A program made the translations under genes and the position numbers. The notes under the pieces are model-generated. The model was given only the letters and a program-made list of their open reading frames with translations. It had not been told where the DNA came from and made no database searches. From Patescibacteria group bacterium (GTDB taxonomy: Bacteria > Patescibacteriota > Minisyncoccia > Phycocordibacterales > SBAW01), in assembly GCA_030916835.1 (NCBI GenBank), contig JAUPWA010000012.1, positions 1-6,200 on the forward strand: DNA of 6,200 nt, given 5' to 3'. Positions 1 to 5,577 of the stretch are shown here, piece after piece (position 1 is the stretch's first letter; each line of letters begins with the position of its first letter).

Positions 1-42
1 AAACCGCCTCTGGTCAACGCTATATACTGTGTAAAAAATGAA

Positions 43-768
43 TCAGGCGGGGGTATATTGGCTCCAGCGGCGCTCCCCTATTTTGCGTATAAGCCCCTGG
101 CGGATAAGGTCTGCCAGCTCACGTTGGATGGTCTTTTCGCTACACCCACGGATTTCAGTATCAGGCAGCTGACAAATGTCCTTTATAGAGACGCTCAGCT
201 TTTCGCGAATAAAGGCTAGAATTATAGCTTGTCTGGTTTGTTGTCCTTTAAAAATGCCTTGTCCCTTTTCTTGTTTTTTGTCCTTTATCACTGGCTCGAG
301 GTGCCGCACCTCTGCTAGCGCGCTGGCCATAGGAGCAAGAGTTTCGGCAGAGGAGAGCGGGATGCTAAAGTCGCTCGCACTAACAAACGGTGAGAGACGC
401 GCTCCAGCATCAAGTTTTTGAGCTAACTGTTGGTACTCGCTGATAAGTATCGAGCTTGTGTCTTGAGTTATACCATTTCGAGTAGTGAGCAGCCTTGTTT
501 GAGATATGAGTGAAAAGACGAGCGCAAGCGCCTCTTGCATGGTGGCAGTATCGGCAACCATATTGGCTATAACGCCAGGCAATACCGCGGCCTGCTCGCG
601 CAGTGTATAAAAGTCATCCGCAACATCTTCAGGAGCGTGCTTAGTAAGTACAACAAGCACGTGGGCTATCCGCTCCGCTTTAAGGAAACAAAAGTACCAA
701 TCGCTTCGTCCTTTAAAAAGGCTTGATTTGATAGCAAAATTATGGAAGTTGTCGGGAGTTTCGGACAT
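43..768 (-). CDS. Winged-helix DNA-binding protein with unrecognised helical N-terminal region
   Basis: This 241-residue protein is probably a transcription regulator. Residues about 177-241 look like a winged helix-turn-helix of the DeoR/Fic-C-terminal style: a first helix (TRQAIILAFIREK), a 'SIKDI' second helix, a recognition helix around 'SEKTIQRELADLIRQGLI' and a short wing ending near the C-terminus. Residues about 25-120 are predicted mostly helical, with no family I recognise. A lysine/glutamine-rich linker (about 160-178) joins the two parts. No signal peptide or membrane segment is evident. The ATG at 768 is the first in-frame start and the stop is TGA. No Shine-Dalgarno sequence precedes it. 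The gene diverges from ftsK across 148 bases that contain a large dyad covering its probable promoter, which would suit autoregulation; that is inference. The short peptide FKG(R/Q) occurs in both the N-terminal region and the linker. The ligand and targets are unknown. Confidence 0.8.
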   Translation of the reverse strand: MSETPDNFHNFAIKSSLFKGRSDWYFCFLKAERIAHVLVVLTKHAPEDVADDFYTLREQAAVLPGVIANMVADTATMQEALALVFSLISQTRLLTTRNGITQDTSSILISEYQQLAQKLDAGARLSPFVSASDFSIPLSSAETLAPMASALAEVRHLEPVIKDKKQEKGQGIFKGQQTRQAIILAFIREKLSVSIKDICQLPDTEIRGCSEKTIQRELADLIRQGLIRKIGERRWSQYTPA

Positions 769-805
769 ACGATTTGTCTTATTTGAGACCTAGACTGTCT
801 TAAAG

Positions 806-811
806 ACTATA
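806..811 (-). promoter_or_regulatory. Possible -10 box for the winged-helix gene
   Basis: Read on the minus strand this is TATAGT, matching five of six positions of the sigma-70 -10 consensus. Transcription would begin near 799, giving an untranslated leader of about 31 bases before the ATG at 768. The -35 position (829-834) is poor. The box lies in the left end of the 806-846 dyad, so a protein bound to the dyad would be expected to block it. This is a prediction from sequence only. Confidence 0.3.
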
Positions 812-846
812 TACGACAAGCGTCTAAGACTCATGTCGTATAGAGT
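806..846. promoter_or_regulatory. 41-bp interrupted dyad, candidate operator
   Basis: The sequence is symmetric about base 826, with 17 of 20 base pairs complementary. The core arms are TATACGACA (810-818) and TGTCGTATA (834-842), perfectly inverted. The centre is itself the palindrome GTCTAAGAC (822-830). The outer bases 806-808 and 844-846 also match. The mismatches are 809/843, 819/833 and 821/831. There is no GC-rich stem with a T-run, and both flanking genes point away, so a terminator is unlikely. A dimeric or multimeric repressor site is the simplest reading, with the adjacent winged-helix protein as the obvious candidate binder. It could instead form a structured leader if transcribed. 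Confidence 0.55.
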
Positions 847-895
847 ACCACGCCACACCAACTGGGAAAACAACCCTGCACATTGCGAGTATCTT

Positions 896-904
896 TGATA
901 TGAT
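896..904 (+). promoter_or_regulatory. Probable extended -10 promoter of ftsK
   Basis: TGATATGAT combines the extended -10 TGn element with TATGAT (899-904), five of six matches to TATAAT. A weak -35 candidate, TGCACA at 877-882, lies 16 bases upstream. Transcription would start near 911, only about six bases before the ATG at 917, leaving essentially no room for a normal ribosome binding site. This suggests a near-leaderless ftsK mRNA; the start site is inferred, not observed. Confidence 0.42.
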
Positions 905-916
905 TGTAAAGAAAAA

Positions 917-3142
917 ATGGCTAAGAAGCACAGTAAAAAAGATAGGGATCGTAAGCCTGCACTCCCTCAGGAAACAAAGAGAGCGATCGTTGTTATAACG
1001 CTTTCGATAGTGGGCGTGTTCCTCCTTCTTGCTGCGTTTGGCGCAGCAGGTGTTGCGGGCAGCGACACCTACGACCTCTTTGACTACCTCTTGGGGGTTG
1101 GGTATTTCTTACTCCCGATACTCTTTTTTGTGCTTGCTGGGGGCGCTCTTAAAGAGGAGTCGACAGGGTTCACCGCAACCAAAGGTATAGCGAGCCTTAT
1201 TTTTTTTATTGCAGGACTAGGCTATGTTGACCTGGTTGCTAACCGAGGCGGGCTCCTTGGTGGGCTCATAGCCGACCCAGCGGCGCACTATTTTGATATA
1301 TATGGTGCGCTCGTACTTTTGGGTGGACTCTCCCTTATCTCTCTTTTGGTACTACTTGAGGGCAAGATCTCTCTTGAGATATTTACCCTTATTGGCCGTG
1401 CGGTGCTTGCTGGCCCACGAGCACTCCTGCGCCACTGGTACCCTGCCAAGCCCACCGAGCCTTCAGTTAGTGGCTTACCTGAGGATACTGAGGAAGAAGA
1501 CTCGCCGGAGGAGGATGGGAAGACTGAGGATGAAGAACCTGAACACAGAGAGGCTCCTTTGCGCGCACCTGTAGTTGCTAGTACCAAGGAGACGCAAGCA
1601 AAGCGCTCAGCAGAGGCTCTTAAGGCGCTTTTAGGCCAATACACTCCCCCGCCACTCTCCCTACTTGAGCGCGACAAAGGCCGCCCAGGAGTAGGCGACA
1701 TTAAAGGCAACGCAAACATCATCAAGCGTACGCTTGCAAACTTTGGCATTACCGTGGAGCTCGACGAGATCTCTATTGGCCCCTCAGTCACCCGCTATGC
1801 GATTAAGCCCGCTGAGGGCGTACGCCTGCAAAAGATCGTATCCCTCCAAACCAACCTTGAGCTAGCGCTAGCAGCGCACCCGGTGCGCATAGAGGCACCT
1901 ATACCCGGCAAGTCGCTCGTTGGTATTGAGGTGCCAAACTCAGCCAAGGTGACCGTGGGCTTGGGCACACTACTGGAGGCGCACGAGTTTGCAAACTCAC
2001 CCAAACCTCTTTTGGTTGCTCTCGGGCGCGACATTGCGGGTAGCAGCCACTTTGCAAACATCGCAAAAATGCCGCACATACTCATCGCCGGTGCTACTGG
2101 CTCAGGTAAGTCGGTGACAATTCATGCGGTCATCAATAGTCTTTTGTATCGCTGCGGACCTCAGCAGCTGCGCTTCCTCATGATAGACCCAAAGCGCGTT
2201 GAGCTTACGCTCTACAACCGCCTGCCTCACTTGCTTACACCAGTCATTACTGACCCGAAAAAAGCCATTGCCGCACTACGGTGGGCCGTCAAAGAAATGG
2301 AACGCCGTTACACCATTCTTGAAGAGGAGCGCGTGCGCGACATTGAGTCATACCACCAAAACGTGCTTGCGCCCGCTCTTGAAAAATTGCGTGCAGGCGG
2401 AGTACCTGATGAAGATGACTCCCCAGCAGGTAGCGTGCCTGAGGCAATGCCCTACATTGTGGTTGTTATCGACGAGCTTGCGGACATTATGCAAACCTTC
2501 CCTCGCGAGCTTGAAGCAGCGATTGTGCGCCTCGCCCAAATGAGCCGCGCTGTTGGTATACACCTCTTGCTCTCAACCCAACGCCCAAGCGTCAACGTCA
2601 TTACCGGCCTCATTAAGGCAAACGTGCCGTCGCGCCTCGCGCTCCAGGTGGCCTCCCAAATTGACTCGCGCACCATCCTTGACCAAGGCGGCGCAGAGAA
2701 GCTCCTTGGCGCTGGCGACATGCTCTACCTTGGCGGCGAAATGGGCAAACCGGTGCGTTTGCAGAGCGCCTTCATTGGCGAAGCTGAAGTTAAAAAGGTG
2801 ACCGACTTTATCTCCAAACACAATGAGGTTGAGTTGCCGATAGATATGGGCACGCAAGCGGGAGGCCCCTCAACTCCACTCGGGACAAGTGCTGGCGGGT
2901 TTGGTGACGAAGAGGAAGTTGATGATGATATGTACGAAGCTGCGCGCCAAGCAGTCATCGAGGCCCAAAAAGCATCAACCTCCTACCTACAGCGAAAATT
3001 GCGCGTAGGATATGCGCGTGCAGCGCGGCTCATCGACATCCTCGAAGAGCGCGGGGTTATAGGGCCTGGTGATGGCGCTAAACCACGTGAAATACTTGAA
3101 AAACCCAATGGCATGGCTGAAACCACTCCAGAAGAGCTATGA
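917..3142 (+). CDS. ftsK: DNA translocase FtsK/SpoIIIE
   Basis: FtsK is a septum-anchored hexameric ATPase that pumps double-stranded DNA to clear and align chromosome termini during division. The 741-residue product is close in length to SpoIIIE rather than the much longer E. coli FtsK. Residues about 24-150 carry four hydrophobic membrane segments. A strongly acidic linker follows at about 176-217, then the beta domain (about 260-370) and the RecA-like motor. The Walker A motif is GATGSGKS at 392-399 (Lys398), and Walker B is VVVIDE with Asp519 and Glu520. The family motifs STQRP (553-557) and DSRTILD (583-589) are present. The C-terminal gamma winged helix (about 669-720) contains 'LQRKLRVGYARAARLID', the part that reads polar guide sequences in characterised homologues. 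It starts the ftsK-Ig-recA cluster, and its TGA stop overlaps the next ATG. All key residues are intact, so it should be functional. Confidence 0.98.
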   Translation: MAKKHSKKDRDRKPALPQETKRAIVVITLSIVGVFLLLAAFGAAGVAGSDTYDLFDYLLGVGYFLLPILFFVLAGGALKEESTGFTATKGIASLIFFIAGLGYVDLVANRGGLLGGLIADPAAHYFDIYGALVLLGGLSLISLLVLLEGKISLEIFTLIGRAVLAGPRALLRHWYPAKPTEPSVSGLPEDTEEEDSPEEDGKTEDEEPEHREAPLRAPVVASTKETQAKRSAEALKALLGQYTPPPLSLLERDKGRPGVGDIKGNANIIKRTLANFGITVELDEISIGPSVTRYAIKPAEGVRLQKIVSLQTNLELALAAHPVRIEAPIPGKSLVGIEVPNSAKVTVGLGTLLEAHEFANSPKPLLVALGRDIAGSSHFANIAKMPHILIAGATGSGKSVTIHAVINSLLYRCGPQQLRFLMIDPKRVELTLYNRLPHLLTPVITDPKKAIAALRWAVKEMERRYTILEEERVRDIESYHQNVLAPALEKLRAGGVPDEDDSPAGSVPEAMPYIVVVIDELADIMQTFPRELEAAIVRLAQMSRAVGIHLLLSTQRPSVNVITGLIKANVPSRLALQVASQIDSRTILDQGGAEKLLGAGDMLYLGGEMGKPVRLQSAFIGEAEVKKVTDFISKHNEVELPIDMGTQAGGPSTPLGTSAGGFGDEEEVDDDMYEAARQAVIEAQKASTSYLQRKLRVGYARAARLIDILEERGVIGPGDGAKPREILEKPNGMAETTPEEL

Positions 3143-3480
3143 GGCGCATCCTTATCGTTCTTGTAGCGCTTGTAGCTCTTACCTACACAGGGTTTGAGGC
3201 GCGCCGGCTCATACTGGGGCCTGTGATTGAGGTCACCTCACCTACCCAAGGCTCAGCGACCTCGACGACACTACTTGCCATCTCGGGCACGGCGCATAAC
3301 ATATCCTTTCTCACAGTTAACGACAAGCCTGCTTTTACTGATGTTTTAGGCCATTTTTCGGTCACCCTTTCGCCTGTGAGTGGATATACTATAATCACAG
3401 TTGCCGCAGTGGACCGCTTCGGCCGACATGCGCAGCAAAAGGTCGAGATAGAGGTGCGCAATTATTGTCCTATCAGCTAA
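3139..3480 (+). CDS. Small membrane-anchored Ig-like domain protein
   Basis: This 113-residue protein has an N-terminal hydrophobic segment (about residues 3-17, after Met-Arg-Arg) that looks like a signal anchor. A beta-rich domain follows at about 27-106, with a pattern typical of bacterial Ig-like folds of the glucodextranase-domain-B kind: 'TSPTQG', 'LAISGTA', 'LTVNDKPAFTD', 'GHFSVTL', 'IITVAAVDRFGR'. The domain should sit outside the cytoplasmic membrane; its partner is unknown. Its ATG overlaps the ftsK stop as ATGA, which indicates translational coupling. The only upstream purine-rich stretch is GAAGAG inside the ftsK end. The lone cysteine (Cys110) is near the C-terminus and not in a lipobox, so it is not a lipoprotein. 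Being coupled to ftsK hints at an envelope or division role, but that is inference. Confidence 0.85.
   Translation: MRRILIVLVALVALTYTGFEARRLILGPVIEVTSPTQGSATSTTLLAISGTAHNISFLTVNDKPAFTDVLGHFSVTLSPVSGYTIITVAAVDRFGRHAQQKVEIEVRNYCPIS
3390..3395 (+). promoter_or_regulatory. Possible internal -10 box upstream of recA
   Basis: A perfect TATAAT lies inside the end of the Ig-like gene, about 97 bases before the recA ATG. No good -35 hexamer is visible at 15-18 bases spacing, and the bases encode ordinary residues (Thr-Ile-Ile), so this may be chance. If active it would let recA be transcribed separately from ftsK with a leader of about 90 bases. Confidence 0.22.
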
Positions 3481-3491
3481 TTTTCATACCT

Positions 3492-4571
3492 ATGGCAAAG
3501 AAAGATACGAAAAGTGCAGCACCTACGGCCCCAAAGAAGGACACCTCAGCCATCGACGCAGCAATCCGCGAGATCAAAACAAAATTTGGTGACGAAGCAA
3601 TAATGAAATTGGGCGAGACCCCGAAGGTAGCTGTCGACGCTATCCCCTCGGGCTCTATCGGTCTCGACTGGGCACTCGGTATTGGTGGCTACCCACGCGG
3701 TCGCATCATCGAAATTTTTGGCCCAGAGTCATCTGGTAAAACAACTCTGTCTCTCCACGCAATAGCTGAAGCCCAAAAGAAGGGTGGCGTATGCGCATTT
3801 ATCGACGCTGAGCACGCACTAGACCCTGAGTATGCTCGCAAAATTGGTGTGAAGCTCGATGAACTCCTCATTAGCCAACCAGACACTGGTGAGCAAGCGC
3901 TCGAGATCGTCGAGAGCCTCGTGCGCAGTGGCAAGGTGGATATTATCGTCATCGACTCAGTTGCCGCACTCACTCCAAAAGATGAAATTGAGGGCGACAT
4001 GGGCCAATCTCACGTCGGGAAACAGGCACGCCTCATGTCTCAAGCACTGCGCAAACTCACCGCTATTACGGCTAAGTCAAAGACGGTAGTGGTCTTCATT
4101 AACCAAATTCGTATGCAAATTGGCGTTATGTTTGGTAACCCTGAGACAACTCCCGGTGGCAAGGCGCTCAAGTTTTATACCTCAGTGCGCCTCGATATCC
4201 GCCGTATCGCCCAAATTAAAAAAGGTGAGGAGGTTGTGGGTGGCCGCCACCGCGTGAAGGTAGTAAAAAACAAAGTTGCTGCCCCCTTCCGCACCACTGA
4301 GTTTGACCTCCTATACAACGAGGGAGTCTCCAGTGAGGGCGAGCTCCTCGCTCTTGGCGAAAAATTTGGTTTTGTTGGTAAGAGCGGTGCGTCGTACAGT
4401 TACGTGCAAAAAGAGGGTGAAAAGGTGGCGCTCGGCCGTGGCTACGATGCATCGCGCACCTTCCTTCGTGAGAACAAGAAGATAGCGAGCGAGCTCCTCA
4501 AAGATATCCGTAAAGCCTTTAGCGAAGGTGCCATCGCCGGCAAATCACCTGTCCAAAGAGACGAGGAGTAA
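3492..4571 (+). CDS. recA: Recombinase RecA
   Basis: RecA coats single-stranded DNA in the presence of ATP, pairs it with homologous duplex for recombinational repair, and in many bacteria triggers LexA self-cleavage. The 359-residue product is colinear with E. coli RecA, with about 11 extra N-terminal residues rich in Lys, Ala and Pro. Walker A is GPESSGKTT at 77-85 (Lys83). The catalytic glutamate is Glu107 in 'FIDAEHALDP', and Walker B ends at Asp155 in 'IIVIDSVAAL'. DNA-binding loop 1 follows 'EGDMGQSHVG' (from Glu167) and loop 2 lies in 'GVMFGNPETTPGGKALKF'. The C-terminal domain is present, but the terminal acidic tail is short (ends QRDEE). I start at the ATG at 3492; a TTG at 3465 would add nine residues overlapping the previous gene without homology. 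No Shine-Dalgarno sequence precedes it. It is probably co-transcribed with ftsK. No LexA-box-like element was recognised upstream. Confidence 0.98.
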   Translation: MAKKDTKSAAPTAPKKDTSAIDAAIREIKTKFGDEAIMKLGETPKVAVDAIPSGSIGLDWALGIGGYPRGRIIEIFGPESSGKTTLSLHAIAEAQKKGGVCAFIDAEHALDPEYARKIGVKLDELLISQPDTGEQALEIVESLVRSGKVDIIVIDSVAALTPKDEIEGDMGQSHVGKQARLMSQALRKLTAITAKSKTVVVFINQIRMQIGVMFGNPETTPGGKALKFYTSVRLDIRRIAQIKKGEEVVGGRHRVKVVKNKVAAPFRTTEFDLLYNEGVSSEGELLALGEKFGFVGKSGASYSYVQKEGEKVALGRGYDASRTFLRENKKIASELLKDIRKAFSEGAIAGKSPVQRDEE

Positions 4572-4895
4572 TTAGGCGAAGCGAGGAGCAACACGCACCG
4601 CACGGACAAGATCGGCGAGCATACCAGCAAGCGCTATAGCAGCGAGGAGTACTGTCCCCTGTACCACATAGCTCGTGTTTGCAAACGCCACAATCGAAAA
4701 GTTGAGTATATTTGCCAACCCACCCTCTGCAACTGAAATAAAATTACGCTCAACGCTTGAGACCGATACCAACATGGTCAAACTAAACGCACTTGCAAAC
4801 AGTGCGTAGCACTCAAGCGCAGTGCGCGACAGCATTTTGCGTGCGAGGTAGATACCCGCAACCCCTGCCATCACCTGTTGTTCTATCTTAGTCAT
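4572..4895 (-). CDS. Small hypothetical membrane protein downstream of the sigma factor
   Basis: This 107-residue protein is not a family I recognise. Two hydrophobic stretches stand out, at about residues 26-48 and 76-98. A weaker one lies at about 60-73, and the N-terminal 20 residues may form an amphipathic helix, so two or three membrane passes are likely. The C-terminus is basic (RAVRVAPRFA), which suggests that this end is cytoplasmic. It starts 11 bases after the sigma-factor stop on the same strand, so the two are almost certainly co-transcribed. Anti-sigma factors are often encoded just downstream of ECF sigma genes, but no zinc-binding anti-sigma motif (HxxxCxxC) is present and there is little soluble sequence to hold a sigma factor. 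Its TAA stop directly abuts the recA TAA on the opposite strand. No Shine-Dalgarno sequence precedes its ATG. Confidence 0.75.
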   Translation of the reverse strand: MTKIEQQVMAGVAGIYLARKMLSRTALECYALFASAFSLTMLVSVSSVERNFISVAEGGLANILNFSIVAFANTSYVVQGTVLLAAIALAGMLADLVRAVRVAPRFA

Positions 4896-4906
4896 ATGAT
4901 TTGCGG

Positions 4907-5503
4907 CTAATTATTAATAGTTATTGCTTTATAAATCCGCTCAAATTCTCGCTTTGCGCGGTGCACCCGAGTTTTTATCGCCCCCACCGACACTCCCTCG
5001 TCACGCGCTATCTCCTCTTGCGGTTTACCCTCTATAAAGAACGCGCGAAGGACGTTTGCAAACAAGGGCGGCATGCGAGTAAGCACTGAGGCAACCTCAT
5101 CTTCAAACTGGCGGCGTTCAAACTGTCGAAGATTTTTGTCGGGTATAAGATCCCAGATCTCATCATCGAGCTCGACCGTATGCTGGCCCATGCGCTTGCG
5201 CTTAGCGTAGTGCGAGAGTGCGGTATTGATGAGGATGCGGTAGGCCCATGAGGAAAACTGGGCACCCTCAACAACTTTAAATTTTGCGGCATTAAGATAG
5301 ATCTTCATGCACGCCTCTTGGACGATGTCCTCAGCCTCACCTTCGTCGTGGATAATACTCAACGCCTTGCGCATGAAGGGTGCCTCATACTTTTGCACCA
5401 ATCGTGCAAAGATCGCTGGGGTTTTGATCGACGCTGCCAATAACTCCTCATCGGAGGCGTCTTTCAACCATTCGTTGGTATCGTCGGTTAGATACTCTTT
5501 CAT
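4907..5503 (-). CDS. ECF-type RNA polymerase sigma-70 factor
   Basis: This 198-residue protein directs RNA polymerase to a subset of promoters. Sigma region 2 spans about residues 30-104, with 'GEAEDIVQEACMKIYL' (region 2.1/2.2, from about 54) and 'FSSWAYRILINTALSHYAKRKR' (regions 2.3/2.4, about 82-104), where -10 melting and recognition occur. Region 4 spans about 143-190, beginning 'MPPLFANVLRAFFIEGKPQEEIA', with the helix-turn-helix at about 162-186 (VSVGAIKTRVHRAKREF) for the -35 element. There is no region 1.1 or 3, as expected for the ECF group. The frame stays open to an ATG at 5566. I prefer the ATG at 5503, because the extra 21 residues show no sigma homology and would run into the efp promoter. 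The stop is TAG. It is transcribed divergently from efp and is followed closely by a small membrane protein. The target promoters are unknown. Confidence 0.93.
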   Translation of the reverse strand: MKEYLTDDTNEWLKDASDEELLAASIKTPAIFARLVQKYEAPFMRKALSIIHDEGEAEDIVQEACMKIYLNAAKFKVVEGAQFSSWAYRILINTALSHYAKRKRMGQHTVELDDEIWDLIPDKNLRQFERRQFEDEVASVLTRMPPLFANVLRAFFIEGKPQEEIARDEGVSVGAIKTRVHRAKREFERIYKAITINN

Positions 5504-5509
5504 GGCCAC

Positions 5510-5515
5510 ACTGTA
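5510..5515 (-). promoter_or_regulatory. Possible -10 box of the sigma-factor gene
   Basis: On the minus strand this reads TACAGT, four of six matches to TATAAT, and ends exactly six bases before the ATG at 5503. No convincing -35 is seen at 16-18 bases spacing. If real, transcription would begin at or beside the start codon. It is weak on its own, and is listed because its spacing to the start codon matches that of the better efp box on the other strand. Confidence 0.22.
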
Positions 5516-5542
5516 CAACATTGCTCGTGTACCTACTAGAAC

Positions 5543-5571
5543 TGGCCAAATAGCCAAAAGTTTCATAGAAT
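5543..5571 (+). promoter_or_regulatory. Probable efp promoter
   Basis: A -35 candidate TGGCCA (5543-5548, four of six matches to TTGACA) is separated by 17 bases from a -10 candidate TAGAAT (5566-5571, five of six matches). With usual spacing, transcription would start at about 5578, the A of the efp ATG, which predicts a leaderless mRNA. No Shine-Dalgarno sequence lies upstream of the ATG, which agrees with this reading. Confidence 0.42.
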
Positions 5572-5577
5572 GGCCAA

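Larger units (their letters stand above)
5503..5576. promoter_or_regulatory. Divergent promoter region with three TGGCCA copies
   Basis: The 74 bases between the sigma and efp starts contain the palindromic hexamer TGGCCA at 5503-5508, 5543-5548 and 5571-5576. The outer two copies sit at or just before each start codon. The last two copies extend to a nine-base direct repeat, TGGCCAAAT, with a related AGCCAAAAG between them (5552-5560). This arrangement could be an operator shared by both genes, or the hexamers could serve as promoter or initiation-region sequence. No regulator is identified. Confidence 0.4.

Noticed and set aside
1..50. Possible terminator after the winged-helix gene (CCGCCT at 4-9 against AGGCGG at 45-50) and a TATACT box at 23-28 ahead of a short plus-strand frame from 38
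   Set aside because: The loop would be 35 bases with only a six-base stem, and the sequence is cut by the window edge. The short frame from 38 is antisense to the winged-helix gene and ends after about 44 codons.
1288..1791. 167-residue open frame on the minus strand opposite ftsK
   Set aside because: Low-complexity, serine-rich translation of the complement of the acidic linker and neighbouring ftsK sequence, with no domain features.
1861..1872. Perfect 12-base palindrome GCTAGCGCTAGC in ftsK
   Set aside because: It encodes a plain Leu-Ala-Leu-Ala stretch in frame, with no further symmetry or context suggesting a site.
1882..1891. GGTGCGCATA, resembling the XerC half of E. coli dif
   Set aside because: It is inside ftsK coding sequence, encodes conserved beta-domain residues, and no XerD half follows at the right spacing.
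3465..3491. TTG start for recA nine codons upstream
   Set aside because: It overlaps the end of the Ig-like gene and adds residues not found in RecA. The ATG at 3492 begins a normal RecA N-terminus.
5504..5566. 21-residue N-terminal extension of the sigma factor from an ATG at 5566
   Set aside because: The extra residues have no sigma-factor character and the start would sit in the efp -10 box. The ATG at 5503 gives a normal ECF length.
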